This document shows positions 33,299 through 41,547 of a stretch of 57,378 nucleotides of DNA, piece by piece (the stretch's first letter is position 1; each line of letters opens with the position of its first letter). The position numbers and the translations under genes were made by a program. Origin of the DNA: CAZFQG01 sp964520785 (GTDB taxonomy: Bacteria > Planctomycetota > Planctomycetia > Pirellulales > Thermoguttaceae). The stretch lies in the NCBI GenBank assembly GCA_964520785.1, contig CAZFQG010000011.1, positions 1-57,378 of the forward strand, given 5' to 3'. The notes under the pieces were generated by a model. It had not been told where the DNA came from and searched no databases. It saw nothing but the letters and a program-made list of their open reading frames with translations.

Positions 33299-34123
33299 CT
33301 ATCCGGCTCTCCTCCACTGGAACCATCTTGCCAGGGAAAACGACCGTCGCGAAGGCTCCGTCTCGGCAACTCGGGGATGCACGTTCAAGCCGCGATTCGA
33401 CAGAACGTCCTGCGCGTTGAAACAACAGACCTCGCACGCGGTTTGGTATCCGGCGAGGTCGCGGACCCGCTCAAACGCGCGCCGCATCATGGGGCGGCGC
33501 GATTTCGATCCGTGCGCGTCGCTGGCGACGAAGTGGATCAGTCCGGAGGATAGCAACCGTTCGGTTATCTTCTGCACGTCGCGGCCGAACGCGCCGAAAA
33601 GACTGTTTGCCGTAACCTGCAACAGACAGCCGGCCTCCACCAGTTCGCGCGCCACCCGCGGATGAGCCAGGATTCCGGCGTTCCGCTCGGGGTGGGCCAA
33701 AATGGCCGTGATTCCGACCCGCCGCAAGTCCTCCAAGGGCCGCTCCAGTGGCATGTACACCTCGGCGGGGAGTTCCAGGAGCAAATAACGCCCCTGTTCG
33801 GCGAGAGTCAACACTTCGCCACTTTCGAGGAGACCCACCAGGTCGGGCGAGATGCGGACCTCGGCGCCCGGGACGATTTCGAGGGGTACCCCGTGCTGGG
33901 CCAAATACTGCCGGAGATGTTCGGTCCGCTCGCGAATCTTTCGTGCGGAAACCACATCACCCCCCATTTGATGGGGTGTTGCAATGATCGTCGAGACTCC
34001 GTCCGCGACCGCGAGCCTTGCCATGGCGAGACTTTCCCGCCAGTCGTCGGGACCGTCGTCCAGATTGGGGAGGATGTGACAATGGATATCGACCAAAGGG
34101 GGCCGGTTAAAACTGGGAACCAT
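33299..34123 (-). CDS. CpsB/CapC-type PHP-family protein tyrosine phosphatase
   Basis: 274 residues. The N-terminus carries the PHP metal-binding motif DIHCHILPNLDDGP, then IATPHQ, and later AHPERN and the SDAHGS motif that supplies further metal ligands. This set matches CpsB/YwqE/Wzb-like manganese-dependent tyrosine phosphatases which control exopolysaccharide synthesis by dephosphorylating BY-kinases. No BY-kinase is present in the window. The ATG was chosen because it starts just before the metal motif. It overlaps the end of the zinc-ribbon membrane gene by 17 bases and is followed by the gluzincin. Confidence 0.88.
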   Translation of the reverse strand: MVPSFNRPPLVDIHCHILPNLDDGPDDWRESLAMARLAVADGVSTIIATPHQMGGDVVSARKIRERTEHLRQYLAQHGVPLEIVPGAEVRISPDLVGLLESGEVLTLAEQGRYLLLELPAEVYMPLERPLEDLRRVGITAILAHPERNAGILAHPRVARELVEAGCLLQVTANSLFGAFGRDVQKITERLLSSGLIHFVASDAHGSKSRRPMMRRAFERVRDLAGYQTACEVCCFNAQDVLSNRGLNVHPRVAETEPSRRSFSLARWFQWRRAG

Positions 34124-34412
34124 GGGATGCGGCGCTTCGGCGTTTCGGGGGAGCGGTTCGGCCGCGACCAAACACTTCGGACGGGCGATCGGGTTTCCGC
34201 CGATGCGTCTCCGCGAGGGGCGACCGCGGTTTCGGGCATTGCCTTGCGCGATATTCGAAAATCCACACGGAGAAAAGAGACGCATATCCCAGCGAATAAC
34301 AGTGACGGCATCGCACACGGATACACAGGAGGCACATCAGAATCCAGTCCAACGGGTTTCTCGGGCTCTCCGTAAACGCTTTGTTGGACCCGCACTTTCG
34401 ACAATACATCAT
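34107..34412 (-). CDS. Small zinc-ribbon membrane-associated protein
   Basis: 101 residues. N-terminal C-x2-C (MYCRKCGS) and a second C-x2-C (VRCRHCYS) about 33 residues later frame a hydrophobic helix (WILMCLLCIRV). This is the pattern of small planctomycete and proteobacterial zinc-ribbon proteins with a membrane helix between knuckles. The basic tail has no recognised domain. Its end overlaps the PHP phosphatase start by 17 bases, so the phosphatase is translationally coupled to it. The start could be either of two adjacent ATG codons. The ribosome site is weak. Confidence 0.6.
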   Translation of the reverse strand: MMYCRKCGSNKAFTESPRNPLDWILMCLLCIRVRCRHCYSLGYASLFSVWIFEYRARQCPKPRSPLAETHRRKPDRPSEVFGRGRTAPPKRRSAASHGSQF

Positions 34413-34537
34413 TCGCCGTCACAGGGGTTTTCTCAAATGCCGTAAGCGAGGGGGGGGCCACGCGGCTACGACGGGACAAATGGAATAGGACAACGTAGAA
34501 TTCAATAGGAAAAGGGTTCCGATTTTTCCGGATCGCC

Positions 34538-34598
34538 AGAAGCCCCTCCGTGCGGGGGCTTCGCTTGTTCGTCCAGGCGTTGGTCGGCTTCGCCGACC
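34538..34598 (+). other. Two hairpins in the divergent region
   Basis: GAAGCCCC pairs with GGGGCTTC around an 8-base loop (34539-34562), and GGTCGGC-TTC-GCCGACC (34582-34598) is a perfect 7-bp stem. They lie between the minus-strand zinc-ribbon gene and the plus-strand exported protein, within 75-135 bases of the latter's start. They could be a leader structure or a terminator of an unseen transcript. The rest of the 260-base stretch has no gene. Confidence 0.5.
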
Positions 34599-34673
34599 GG
34601 GATGTTCGCCGGAAGATCGGATACGAGAGAACTTAATACAAGAAACCGCGAAACCGGGTCAAGAGCGAATTCG

Positions 34674-35303
34674 ATGCACTACTCGGATACTGTCACGGCC
34701 GAACGACTGGTCATCGCTTGCGGAATCGCGATTCTGTTGATTCTATGTTTCGCCAGCGGTCTGATGGGGCAGATTACGTCTGAACGGATTGACCCCGGAC
34801 GGATTACCACCCCCCAGATGAAGCGACAGGATTGGCATCTCCCCCCGATGGAGCGAGAGATTCCATACTCCAAACCGAATCAGGTGATGCCGCATTTCTT
34901 CAAGAACGACCGTCTGAAACAGACTCCGATCTATCTCCAGCCGCCGACGTTCGAGAACTTCACCTTTGAACGACTCGACGACAACCGCCTTAGGAAGGAG
35001 GCCTTTCAACGAGGGACGATCGTCATGAAGAGCATTAAACCTCCACCCATCAGGCGGGACATTATCGGCCCATCGAGGATCGAACGGCAAGCATCTATCC
35101 CGAGTGGGTTGGACATCCGGATGGATCCGACGATGCAGGGCTTTTCCAAGCCGACGATACGAACGGGGTCGTCAATCTTTCTCCTCCCCAGAGAACCGGC
35201 CGAGGTCCGCGAATACCAAGCCCGGCAAAACCGCGAGATTTCCTCGGCGGAGGCAAGGCTTTCTTCCAGGAAGGACAGTCTCCGCGCCCCGTTGGGGTGG
35301 TAG
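34674..35303 (+). CDS. Hypothetical exported protein
   Basis: 209 residues from ATG 34674. A transmembrane or signal segment (VIACGIAILLILCFASGLMG) is followed by a hydrophilic, Pro- and Arg-rich body with no recognised domain. It contains spaced RIDPGR, RLDDNR and similar patches. Base composition is less GC-rich than the neighbours, which may suggest transfer or weak selection. An upstream GTG/ATG would add 24 residues without a signal character. The next gene is the hybrid kinase, 90 bases on. Confidence 0.6.
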   Translation: MHYSDTVTAERLVIACGIAILLILCFASGLMGQITSERIDPGRITTPQMKRQDWHLPPMEREIPYSKPNQVMPHFFKNDRLKQTPIYLQPPTFENFTFERLDDNRLRKEAFQRGTIVMKSIKPPPIRRDIIGPSRIERQASIPSGLDIRMDPTMQGFSKPTIRTGSSIFLLPREPAEVREYQARQNREISSAEARLSSRKDSLRAPLGW

Positions 35304-35393
35304 GGAATGTAACTCCTACAACGGAGGACGCACCTTAGCCGGACGCGAGACATGCTCCAAGAAATTCTCCCACGACATTCGAAGGAATGCCCC

Positions 35394-37001
35394 ATGCGTG
35401 AAGACACCGCCATCGAAAACGAGGCCGCGGAGGAGAGTCGCGTTCTCATCGTCGAAGATCTACCCGAGAACGGGCGTCTCGTGGCGTGCATGCTCAAGAA
35501 GGCCGGCTACGCCGTTGAATTCGCCGAAGGCGCCGCCGCCGGACTGTCACTCGTCAAGCGGCGTCCCCCGACGTTGATCCTTCTTGATATTATGATGCCC
35601 GGCATGGACGGTTTCGAAATGTGCCGCCTTCTGAAGGCCGACCCTCGAACCGCCGAGATTCCGGTCGTCTTTCTCACCGGACGCGACGATTCGGAAAGCC
35701 TCAAGGCGGGGTTCGACGCCGGCGGTGCCGACTACATCACCAAACCAATCGATGAGAACGTTCTGCTCGCTCGCGTCGGAAGCCAGATATGCGCCCTCAG
35801 GCAACGGAGCCGTCTCCACCGGCGAGAACTCGAACTCGCCGGCGCTCGACGTATGGAGACGGTCGGGCGCCTTGCCGGGGGAATCGCTCACGAATTCAAT
35901 AATCTCCTGCAGGTCATTCTCGGCTACGCCGAACTACTGGAAGAACGGCTGGAAGACCCCTCGCTCCACGAACTCTTGCGGCCCATACTCGACTCCGGGG
36001 CTCGCGGAAAGGAGATCGTACGCGAACTGCTCGTCTACACGGACGGGAACAGCTCCCAACGGCGCCAACTCGATCTCGCCGAAACGGTTCGCGACTTGAG
36101 CCGGATTCTCGCGAGGGTAATGACCGAACGAGTCGCGCTGTCCATCGAAACGAATCCGGCGCCGGCGCTGGCCGACCCGAGCGAAATCCGCCAGGTGCTG
36201 ACGAACCTCTGCCTCAATGCCAAGGACGCGATCCTTCCTGGCACGGGAACCGTCACTCTTCGTACCGGGACGATCCGGACCGAGAGGCCCTCGGCCGTTC
36301 GCGAAGCCACGATGCCCTCGGGCGAATACGCGTATCTTTCCGTGGCCGATACCGGACGGGGCATCGGTCCCGAGCAGCTCGGCGACATCTTCGAGCCGTT
36401 CTTCTCCACCCGGGACGTCGGAAAAGGGTTGGGTCTGGGGCTGTCGGTCGTGTGGGGCGTCGTGCGGCGTCACGAGGGCTATATAGACATTCATTCCACG
36501 CTGGGCGAGGGAAGCGAGTTCATCTGTTACTTCCCGCTGGCGAAGCCGGACGCCGCCGGGCCGGCAAACGAAGGCGAGAAAACGAGCGGCGAGGATTCCC
36601 ACCGCCGGCGGGTTCTCGTCTGCGAGGACGACCCGCTCGTTCGTGGATTCACGGTGGATGTCTTTTTGTCTCTCGGGTACGACGTCGACATCGCCTCCAA
36701 CGGGTATGGATTGATCGAGCTTCTGGACGAAAATCCCCGCCGGTACGATTTGATCTACACGGACATCGCGATGCCCCGAATGAGCGGCCCCGAGGCCGTC
36801 AACGCCATTCGCGGCCGCCAGCGGTGGGTTCCGCCGGTACTTTTCGCCACCGGTCATGGCGATTCCGATATTCAGACATACCTCGACGAGGCCCATGAGG
36901 AAGTCATCCTCCGAAAGCCCTTCACCCGGCGAGAACTGAATGAAGCCGTCCAGCGGGTGTTCGCGGCCGAGGAATCGCCCGCGTCCGGGCCCGTCTCGTA
37001 G
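35394..37001 (+). CDS. Hybrid sensor kinase with REC-HisKA-HATPase-REC architecture
   Basis: 535 residues from ATG 35394, which has AAGGAA at a spacing of about 7. An N-terminal receiver domain has the phosphoacceptor Asp in LILLDIMMPGMDGF and Lys in YITKP. The HisKA H-box HEFNNLLQVILGYAELL follows (about residue 165), then the N-box QVLTNLCLNAKDAI and the G1/G2 boxes DTGRGIGPEQLG and GKGLGLGLS. A C-terminal receiver has LIYTDIAMPRMSG and ILRKP. No transmembrane or input domain is visible, so it is a cytoplasmic phosphorelay protein receiving signals from another kinase. No output regulator is adjacent, so the partner is unknown. Confidence 0.92.
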   Translation: MREDTAIENEAAEESRVLIVEDLPENGRLVACMLKKAGYAVEFAEGAAAGLSLVKRRPPTLILLDIMMPGMDGFEMCRLLKADPRTAEIPVVFLTGRDDSESLKAGFDAGGADYITKPIDENVLLARVGSQICALRQRSRLHRRELELAGARRMETVGRLAGGIAHEFNNLLQVILGYAELLEERLEDPSLHELLRPILDSGARGKEIVRELLVYTDGNSSQRRQLDLAETVRDLSRILARVMTERVALSIETNPAPALADPSEIRQVLTNLCLNAKDAILPGTGTVTLRTGTIRTERPSAVREATMPSGEYAYLSVADTGRGIGPEQLGDIFEPFFSTRDVGKGLGLGLSVVWGVVRRHEGYIDIHSTLGEGSEFICYFPLAKPDAAGPANEGEKTSGEDSHRRRVLVCEDDPLVRGFTVDVFLSLGYDVDIASNGYGLIELLDENPRRYDLIYTDIAMPRMSGPEAVNAIRGRQRWVPPVLFATGHGDSDIQTYLDEAHEEVILRKPFTRRELNEAVQRVFAAEESPASGPVS

Positions 37002-37035
37002 ACGCGAGTCGGAGGAGGAAACCGGCGGCCGAGAC

Positions 37036-37467
37036 TCAAACCGCCCTGTTCCCGAAGACTTCGGCCTCCGACCCGACCGACGGGTGGATGTGGTCCGCGA
37101 TGATCCGGTCGGCGACCTCGTCCAGATGCGCGGTGAGAATCTCGTTCAACTGCACGAACTCCGGCCACAACACGTCGCTCACGAAACGAGCCGGAGCCGT
37201 GGTACACAGGGTCGTGTATTTCTGGCCGTGGTGCCGGTAAGCCTTCAATCCGTATCGTCGCAAAAGGGCGATCATCAATTTCTTCGAGAAGGAATTGAGA
37301 CAGGTGAACTTGTGCTCGACCTGGGGGTCGCTCGCCTTCTCTTTCTCCAGAAGTCCCTGGAGCCGCCGTAGGGCCTCTCCCGCCGCCCGCTTTTCACCTT
37401 CGTATCTTGTCCCCGCCAAGAGGGCTTCGACCTTCTCAATCTTCTCGCGTAGCTCCGTCCGATTCAT
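37036..37467 (-). CDS. DUF2786-like protein
   Basis: 143 residues. It begins MNRTELREKIEKVEALLAGT and continues through helical residues that look like DUF2786 N-terminal helices (GEALRRLQGLLEKEK), then an alpha/beta part with YGLKAYRHHGQKYTTL. The family is of unknown function. Similarity is by recall and moderate. A strong ribosome site AAGGAGAT lies 7 bases before the ATG. It is convergent with the hybrid kinase (34 bases between ends). Confidence 0.7.
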   Translation of the reverse strand: MNRTELREKIEKVEALLAGTRYEGEKRAAGEALRRLQGLLEKEKASDPQVEHKFTCLNSFSKKLMIALLRRYGLKAYRHHGQKYTTLCTTAPARFVSDVLWPEFVQLNEILTAHLDEVADRIIADHIHPSVGSEAEVFGNRAV

Positions 37468-37728
37468 CTTTGATCTCCTTTTTCCTCACGATATTACTCG
37501 GAGTTTCGCGGATTTTCCCCAAAGCGCCGCTCGAAGTCAAGCCGGAATGCCGCCCTGTCGCCCGTCGCCCTGGATGCGGGGCGTATCATCAGAGTCCACG
37601 GTGACTCCGAGTACAGGGGCTCAGGCATGTCTTCGGCCAGCATCTTTCACCCTTGGGGAAGCGGAGAGGCGGAAAAATGAGCCAAATCCCGGATTTCGGG
37701 GTTTTCCCGATGATTCTTAAGAACCTGC

Positions 37729-37756
37729 TTGAGGAACAGCCGATCTTGGTTAGAAT
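37729..37756 (+). promoter_or_regulatory. Candidate promoter of the membrane-protein gene at 37820
   Basis: TTGAGG (37729-37734) and TAGAAT (37751-37756) with a spacing of 16 bases. It lies about 60 bases before the GTG start of the downstream gene. The 350-base region before that has no gene. Confidence 0.4.
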
Positions 37757-37819
37757 TAATATGGTAAGAGTGGCGTTTCAGGGTGTTGGCCTTTTTCCCT
37801 TCGGACTGGGTGGTGTTAG

Positions 37820-38596
37820 GTGTCCGGAAGAGTGGTTCCTCAAGAGCAATCCGTTCCCGTCGCAAGTACGAAGCGGCAGATGCGCCGTGGGATATGGATT
37901 TCCGCTATTTTTCACATTCTCTTGTTGTCCTCGCTGCTTATGTGGTATGTCCGTCGTCCGGACGGAAACCTCTCCGGTACGATTCCACCCCACTCAAGTC
38001 GCAATCTATCTAGTTCGAACGAGGGGCCTTTCTCGGATCCTGGCCTGAGACTGAAACGAGGTCGAAAGGCATCCGAGACCGTTCAGGACAAACTGGACGA
38101 GTTCGCCAAGGCCTCTCAAGCCCGATCCGATGACGAGAACCTGGATGCTTTGCGGGAAGAGCTTGCCAAACTGAGCGCGCTATCGAGTCCGGAATCGATC
38201 GACCAGATCGCGAAGCGTTTTGAAGGATGGATGGAAATCTCCGAGCGTGCCACGGCGGAGGGATCTACCTCTGGCGAGGGGAATTTCAATGCGAACTCCG
38301 CCCAGATTCTGGACGTCCGCCGCGAGTTTGGCGAAGATGGGGAAGTGCGGTACATTTCCATCATGGCCGATGCCGAAGGGCGGACCATGGAGGTCGAATT
38401 GGACGACTCCTTCGGCGAAAGCACCTACCGGACGATCAAGCGCCTCAAGGCGAATCCCTTGGCGGACCGGCTCTACCAGCGAATCGTCATGCCTCTTTTC
38501 GACAAAATGATCCCGAACCCGGCCGACTCCGCAACCACACATTCATCCAAGCTAGAGCCGGCAACTACTGAAGCGGAAGAAAATCCGGTCGAGTAA
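37820..38596 (+). CDS. Hypothetical single-pass membrane protein
   Basis: 258 residues from GTG 37820. One hydrophobic helix (WISAIFHILLLSSLLMWYV, about residues 26-44) follows a basic stretch, then a hydrophilic periplasmic part with helical (DKLDEFAKASQ) and beta segments (GEDGEVRYISIMADAEGRTMEVEL). The family is not recognised. TonB/TolA-like topology is possible, but no ExbB or ExbD lies nearby. An internal ATG at 37880 just before the helix is an alternative start. The PH-domain gene follows after 214 bases. Confidence 0.6.
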   Translation: MSGRVVPQEQSVPVASTKRQMRRGIWISAIFHILLLSSLLMWYVRRPDGNLSGTIPPHSSRNLSSSNEGPFSDPGLRLKRGRKASETVQDKLDEFAKASQARSDDENLDALREELAKLSALSSPESIDQIAKRFEGWMEISERATAEGSTSGEGNFNANSAQILDVRREFGEDGEVRYISIMADAEGRTMEVELDDSFGESTYRTIKRLKANPLADRLYQRIVMPLFDKMIPNPADSATTHSSKLEPATTEAEENPVE

Positions 38597-38810
38597 CGGC
38601 CTTTTGCCGTGGTTCGGGTCTCTGGCATATCCATATCCACTCGTCTATAATGGCGTCCGGCGTGCTTGCCTCCTCGCGGGGCGACAAGTCGCGGCCGCGA
38701 CCCGAGGGCCCTCCCGCATTTGCGTCGAAAGCGGGCCCTATGCGTTTGGGGGGTACGCCCAAAGTCAGAAATGTTTCGCTTGGCATAGAACGGTAAACAG
38801 GAGAAAGCCC

Positions 38811-39461
38811 ATGCGGTGTCCCGAATGCGACGTGGAAGTGTTCGAAGACGCGGGGTTCTGCCACCGGTGCGGCACATCGCTTGCGCCGGAGAATTCCCCG
38901 GAGGGGTCCGCACCGAAGGCGGGCAACCCGTCCCCGCGAGAGCGCTTCGAGGGCGGCGGCCGCGGCGATGGCGGCGTGGAGGAGGAGGAGCTTTGGTCCG
39001 GCACGTATTGCGGCAAGGCGATGATCGGCGCTTGGGTTCTCAGTGGGTTCATCACCGTCGCCCTGCTCGTCGTCGCGTTCCTCTTCTGGTCTTCTTGGTA
39101 CTTCGGAATCATTGCCTTGGCGTTGATTCCCTGCCTTTGGCTCTACCAATACCTTTTGATGGTATTCCGCAAGATGGACGTCCGTTACCGGCTCACGACG
39201 CACCGCTTCTTTCACGAATCGGGAATTCTCCGGCGCAAGCAAGACCTTATCGAAGTGATTGACATCGACGATATCACGTGTGATCAATCCCTATTGGAAC
39301 GCTTCGTGGGCGTCGGTTCGATTCATATCAGTTCCAGCGACAAGACGCACCCGGAGCTGACCATTCACGGAATCGAAGACTGCAGGCGCGTCTCGGAAAT
39401 AATGGAACGCGCGCGGCACGACGAACGCCGCCGCCGCGGTCTGCATATCGAACACATCTAG
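38811..39461 (+). CDS. Zinc-ribbon PH-domain (bPH2) membrane protein
   Basis: 216 residues from ATG 38811, with AGGAGA 7 bases upstream. An N-terminal zinc ribbon (CPECDVEVF... CHRCGT) and a Gly-rich linker precede two hydrophobic segments (about residues 70-115: SGFITVALLVVAFLFWSSWY, FGIIALALIPCLWLYQYLL). A bPH2/YdbS-type pleckstrin-like domain follows (DVRYRLTTHRFFHESG, QDLIEVIDIDDITCDQS). bPH2 domains are membrane-associated. The function is unknown, perhaps in envelope homeostasis. It is followed by purM after 47 bases, which are occupied by a hairpin ACGGACCT-CGAA-AGGGCCGT (39476-39495). Confidence 0.85.
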   Translation: MRCPECDVEVFEDAGFCHRCGTSLAPENSPEGSAPKAGNPSPRERFEGGGRGDGGVEEEELWSGTYCGKAMIGAWVLSGFITVALLVVAFLFWSSWYFGIIALALIPCLWLYQYLLMVFRKMDVRYRLTTHRFFHESGILRRKQDLIEVIDIDDITCDQSLLERFVGVGSIHISSSDKTHPELTIHGIEDCRRVSEIMERARHDERRRRGLHIEHI

Positions 39462-39508
39462 CAGCCTGTTTATCAACGGACCTCGAAAGGGCCGTTCGTC
39501 TCCCCTGA

Positions 39509-40579
39509 ATGGCAAAAGCAACGTACAAGGACGCCGGGGTCGATCTCGACCAATACCGCGACGCGATGGCCCGCCTCCCGCGACTGGTCGGTCGGACGCT
39601 GACTCCGCGCGTCATTCGGCGGGATGAGGGGTTCGCGGGCCTTTTCGAACTCGATTTCTGCTCTCCGCTTTTCGCGCGGAACTACAAAAATCCGGTATTG
39701 GTCGCGTGTACCGACGGCGTGGGGACGAAGCTCAAGGTAGCCGCGGCGGTCGGGGTCCATGATACGGTCGGAATCGACTTGGTCGCCATGAGCGTCAACG
39801 ACGCCCTTTGCTGCGGCGCCGAACCCCTTTTCTTTCTCGACTACGTCGCCATGCCGAAGGACGACCCGCCATTACTGGAGCGGATCGTCAGGGGCATCTG
39901 CGAGGGGTGCGTCGCGGCCGACTGCGCCCTCCTCGGCGGTGAAACGGCCATCATGCCCGACTTGTATGCCGAGGGGGACTACGATCTGGCCGGCTTCTGC
40001 GTCGGCGTCGTCGAGCGGAACGATCTCATCGACGGCAGGACGATCGCGGAAAACGACGTCGTCATCGGCGTTGCCTCGAGCGGACTGCATTCCAACGGGT
40101 ACAGCCTCGCGAGGAAGGTCGTTTTCGGCATCGCCGGGCTTTCCGTAGGGGATGAAATCCCCGAACTCGGCGCGACCGTTGGCGAAGTGCTCCTGGAACC
40201 GACGCGGATTTACGCGAGACCCATCCGGAGGATTCTCGCGCACTACAAGGTCAAAAACGTCGTTCACGGCGTCGCGCATATCACCGGCGGCGGCCTGCAT
40301 GAAAACCTGACGCGGATTCTGCCCCAAGGCGTTCACGTCCGCGTCGATCGCGGCTCGTGGCCGGTCCCCCCGGTCTTCTCTTGGCTCCAGCGGCTTGGCG
40401 GGATTGACGACGCCGAAATGGAACGGGTCTTCAACATGGGCCTCGGCCTCGTCCTGCTCGTGAGCCCCTTCTATGCCGAAACGGCCCGACGGATTCTCGA
40501 CGAATGCGGCTTCCGAAACTTCGTGATCGGCAAGGTCGAACGGGGCCCCAAGGGCGTTTCGTGGGCGGATGCGGACTGA
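39509..40579 (+). CDS. purM: Phosphoribosylformylglycinamidine cyclo-ligase PurM
   Basis: Catalyses ATP-dependent closure of the imidazole ring in purine synthesis (FGAM to AIR). 356 residues, close to the family's usual 345-350. The opening KATYKDAGVDLDQYRDAMAR, the ATP-binding DGVGTKLK and GIDLVAMSVNDALCCGAEPL, then LLGGETAIMPD and GLHSNGYSLAR are diagnostic motifs. Start ATG begins MAKATYKDAG as in other PurM proteins. No other purine gene is adjacent, and no PurR box or riboswitch was recognised upstream. Confidence 0.96.
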   Translation: MAKATYKDAGVDLDQYRDAMARLPRLVGRTLTPRVIRRDEGFAGLFELDFCSPLFARNYKNPVLVACTDGVGTKLKVAAAVGVHDTVGIDLVAMSVNDALCCGAEPLFFLDYVAMPKDDPPLLERIVRGICEGCVAADCALLGGETAIMPDLYAEGDYDLAGFCVGVVERNDLIDGRTIAENDVVIGVASSGLHSNGYSLARKVVFGIAGLSVGDEIPELGATVGEVLLEPTRIYARPIRRILAHYKVKNVVHGVAHITGGGLHENLTRILPQGVHVRVDRGSWPVPPVFSWLQRLGGIDDAEMERVFNMGLGLVLLVSPFYAETARRILDECGFRNFVIGKVERGPKGVSWADAD

Positions 40580-40590
40580 GTCGGCAAGGT

Positions 40591-40604
40591 GCTTCGCGCG
40601 AAGC
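40591..40604. terminator. Perfect palindrome between convergent genes
   Basis: GCTTCGCGCGAAGC, a 14-base perfect palindrome, lies 11 bases after the purM stop and 16 bases before the end of the convergent gene. It may form a small hairpin terminator. No T run follows. Confidence 0.35.
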
Positions 40605-40620
40605 GGGCTTCCCGAGGTTC

Positions 40621-41286
40621 CTACTTCTCTTTCGGCCGCGAGATGACCAACGCGACGTCGTATTTACGATGCTGCTCTTCGGCTTGGATGAGGCTGGAGG
40701 TCCGGAGGTGGAGGTAACTGGTCGGGATATCGCCCTTGCCGGGAGTTTCCCAGAGGAAGAGGCCCGGGTCGTTGGCAATCCGCCGGGCAAAACCGAATCG
40801 CCGCTTGAGATGGTTGATCAACCGCGCAGGATCGCCCGTCTTCCCTTGAAACGTGATTTTATCGACGCGTTGTTTCGGGTCGAAAAAGTAGGTGAGCGAT
40901 CCGGCCAGATCGGTCTTATCCGTTCCGGTGACGAGGGAGACGCGGTAACCCTCGGCGGAGAGATGTCCCAAATTGGTGGTAACCCTGGGCCAGTTGTCGA
41001 GGACCCAATGGGGGGAAACGTCGAAACGGAAGACCTCCTCGATGCCGTGGGTGCGGATATCGACCTTCGGTTCCGGCGGGAGTTCCGGAATACTCGCCAG
41101 TGTCATCGCGGTGGTGCTTGCGCCATCGGCCTTTTGCAGGGTCGCCGCGACCAGGGTCCGTCCCTTCTCGTACCATGCCGGCCCTTCACAGAAAAGGATC
41201 GGGCCGAAAACGAGGGTGGAGAAAAGGAGAATCGCCATATAAGTTCGCTTCGTCCAGGCGGACGACCGCGGGTTCTGTTCCGACAT
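40621..41286 (-). CDS. Hypothetical membrane protein, possibly DUF6690
   Basis: 221 residues from the ATG at 41286, which has AAGGAAG a few bases upstream. A single hydrophobic helix (MAILLFSTLVFGPILFCEGP, about residues 17-36) is followed by a periplasmic domain containing EEVFRFDVSPHWVLDNWPRV and HLKRRFGFARRIANDPGLFLWET. It resembles a planctomycete-restricted family I recall as DUF6690. That match is uncertain. No function can be given. It is convergent with purM. Confidence 0.65.
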   Translation of the reverse strand: MSEQNPRSSAWTKRTYMAILLFSTLVFGPILFCEGPAWYEKGRTLVAATLQKADGASTTAMTLASIPELPPEPKVDIRTHGIEEVFRFDVSPHWVLDNWPRVTTNLGHLSAEGYRVSLVTGTDKTDLAGSLTYFFDPKQRVDKITFQGKTGDPARLINHLKRRFGFARRIANDPGLFLWETPGKGDIPTSYLHLRTSSLIQAEEQHRKYDVALVISRPKEK

Positions 41287-41547
41287 CGCTTCCTTCCTTG
41301 TTCCAAGCAAGAATACCGCTTCATCTTATTCGGCGCTCACCGGCGACGCAGTTGGTCGGAAGGGGCGGGGCCGCTAGAATCGGCACGAGAAGCAAAACCG
41401 GGCTGGGGGCAACGTCGAATGATCGGCGGATTGCTCGGAGGGAGGTCCGCGCCTCCTGGACGCGGAAGGATTGCGCACGTGTACGGTCGTTCATTTCACG
41501 GTTCCGAGATGCCTCCAGGCGGGCATTCACGGCCCAGGAACCGGTGC

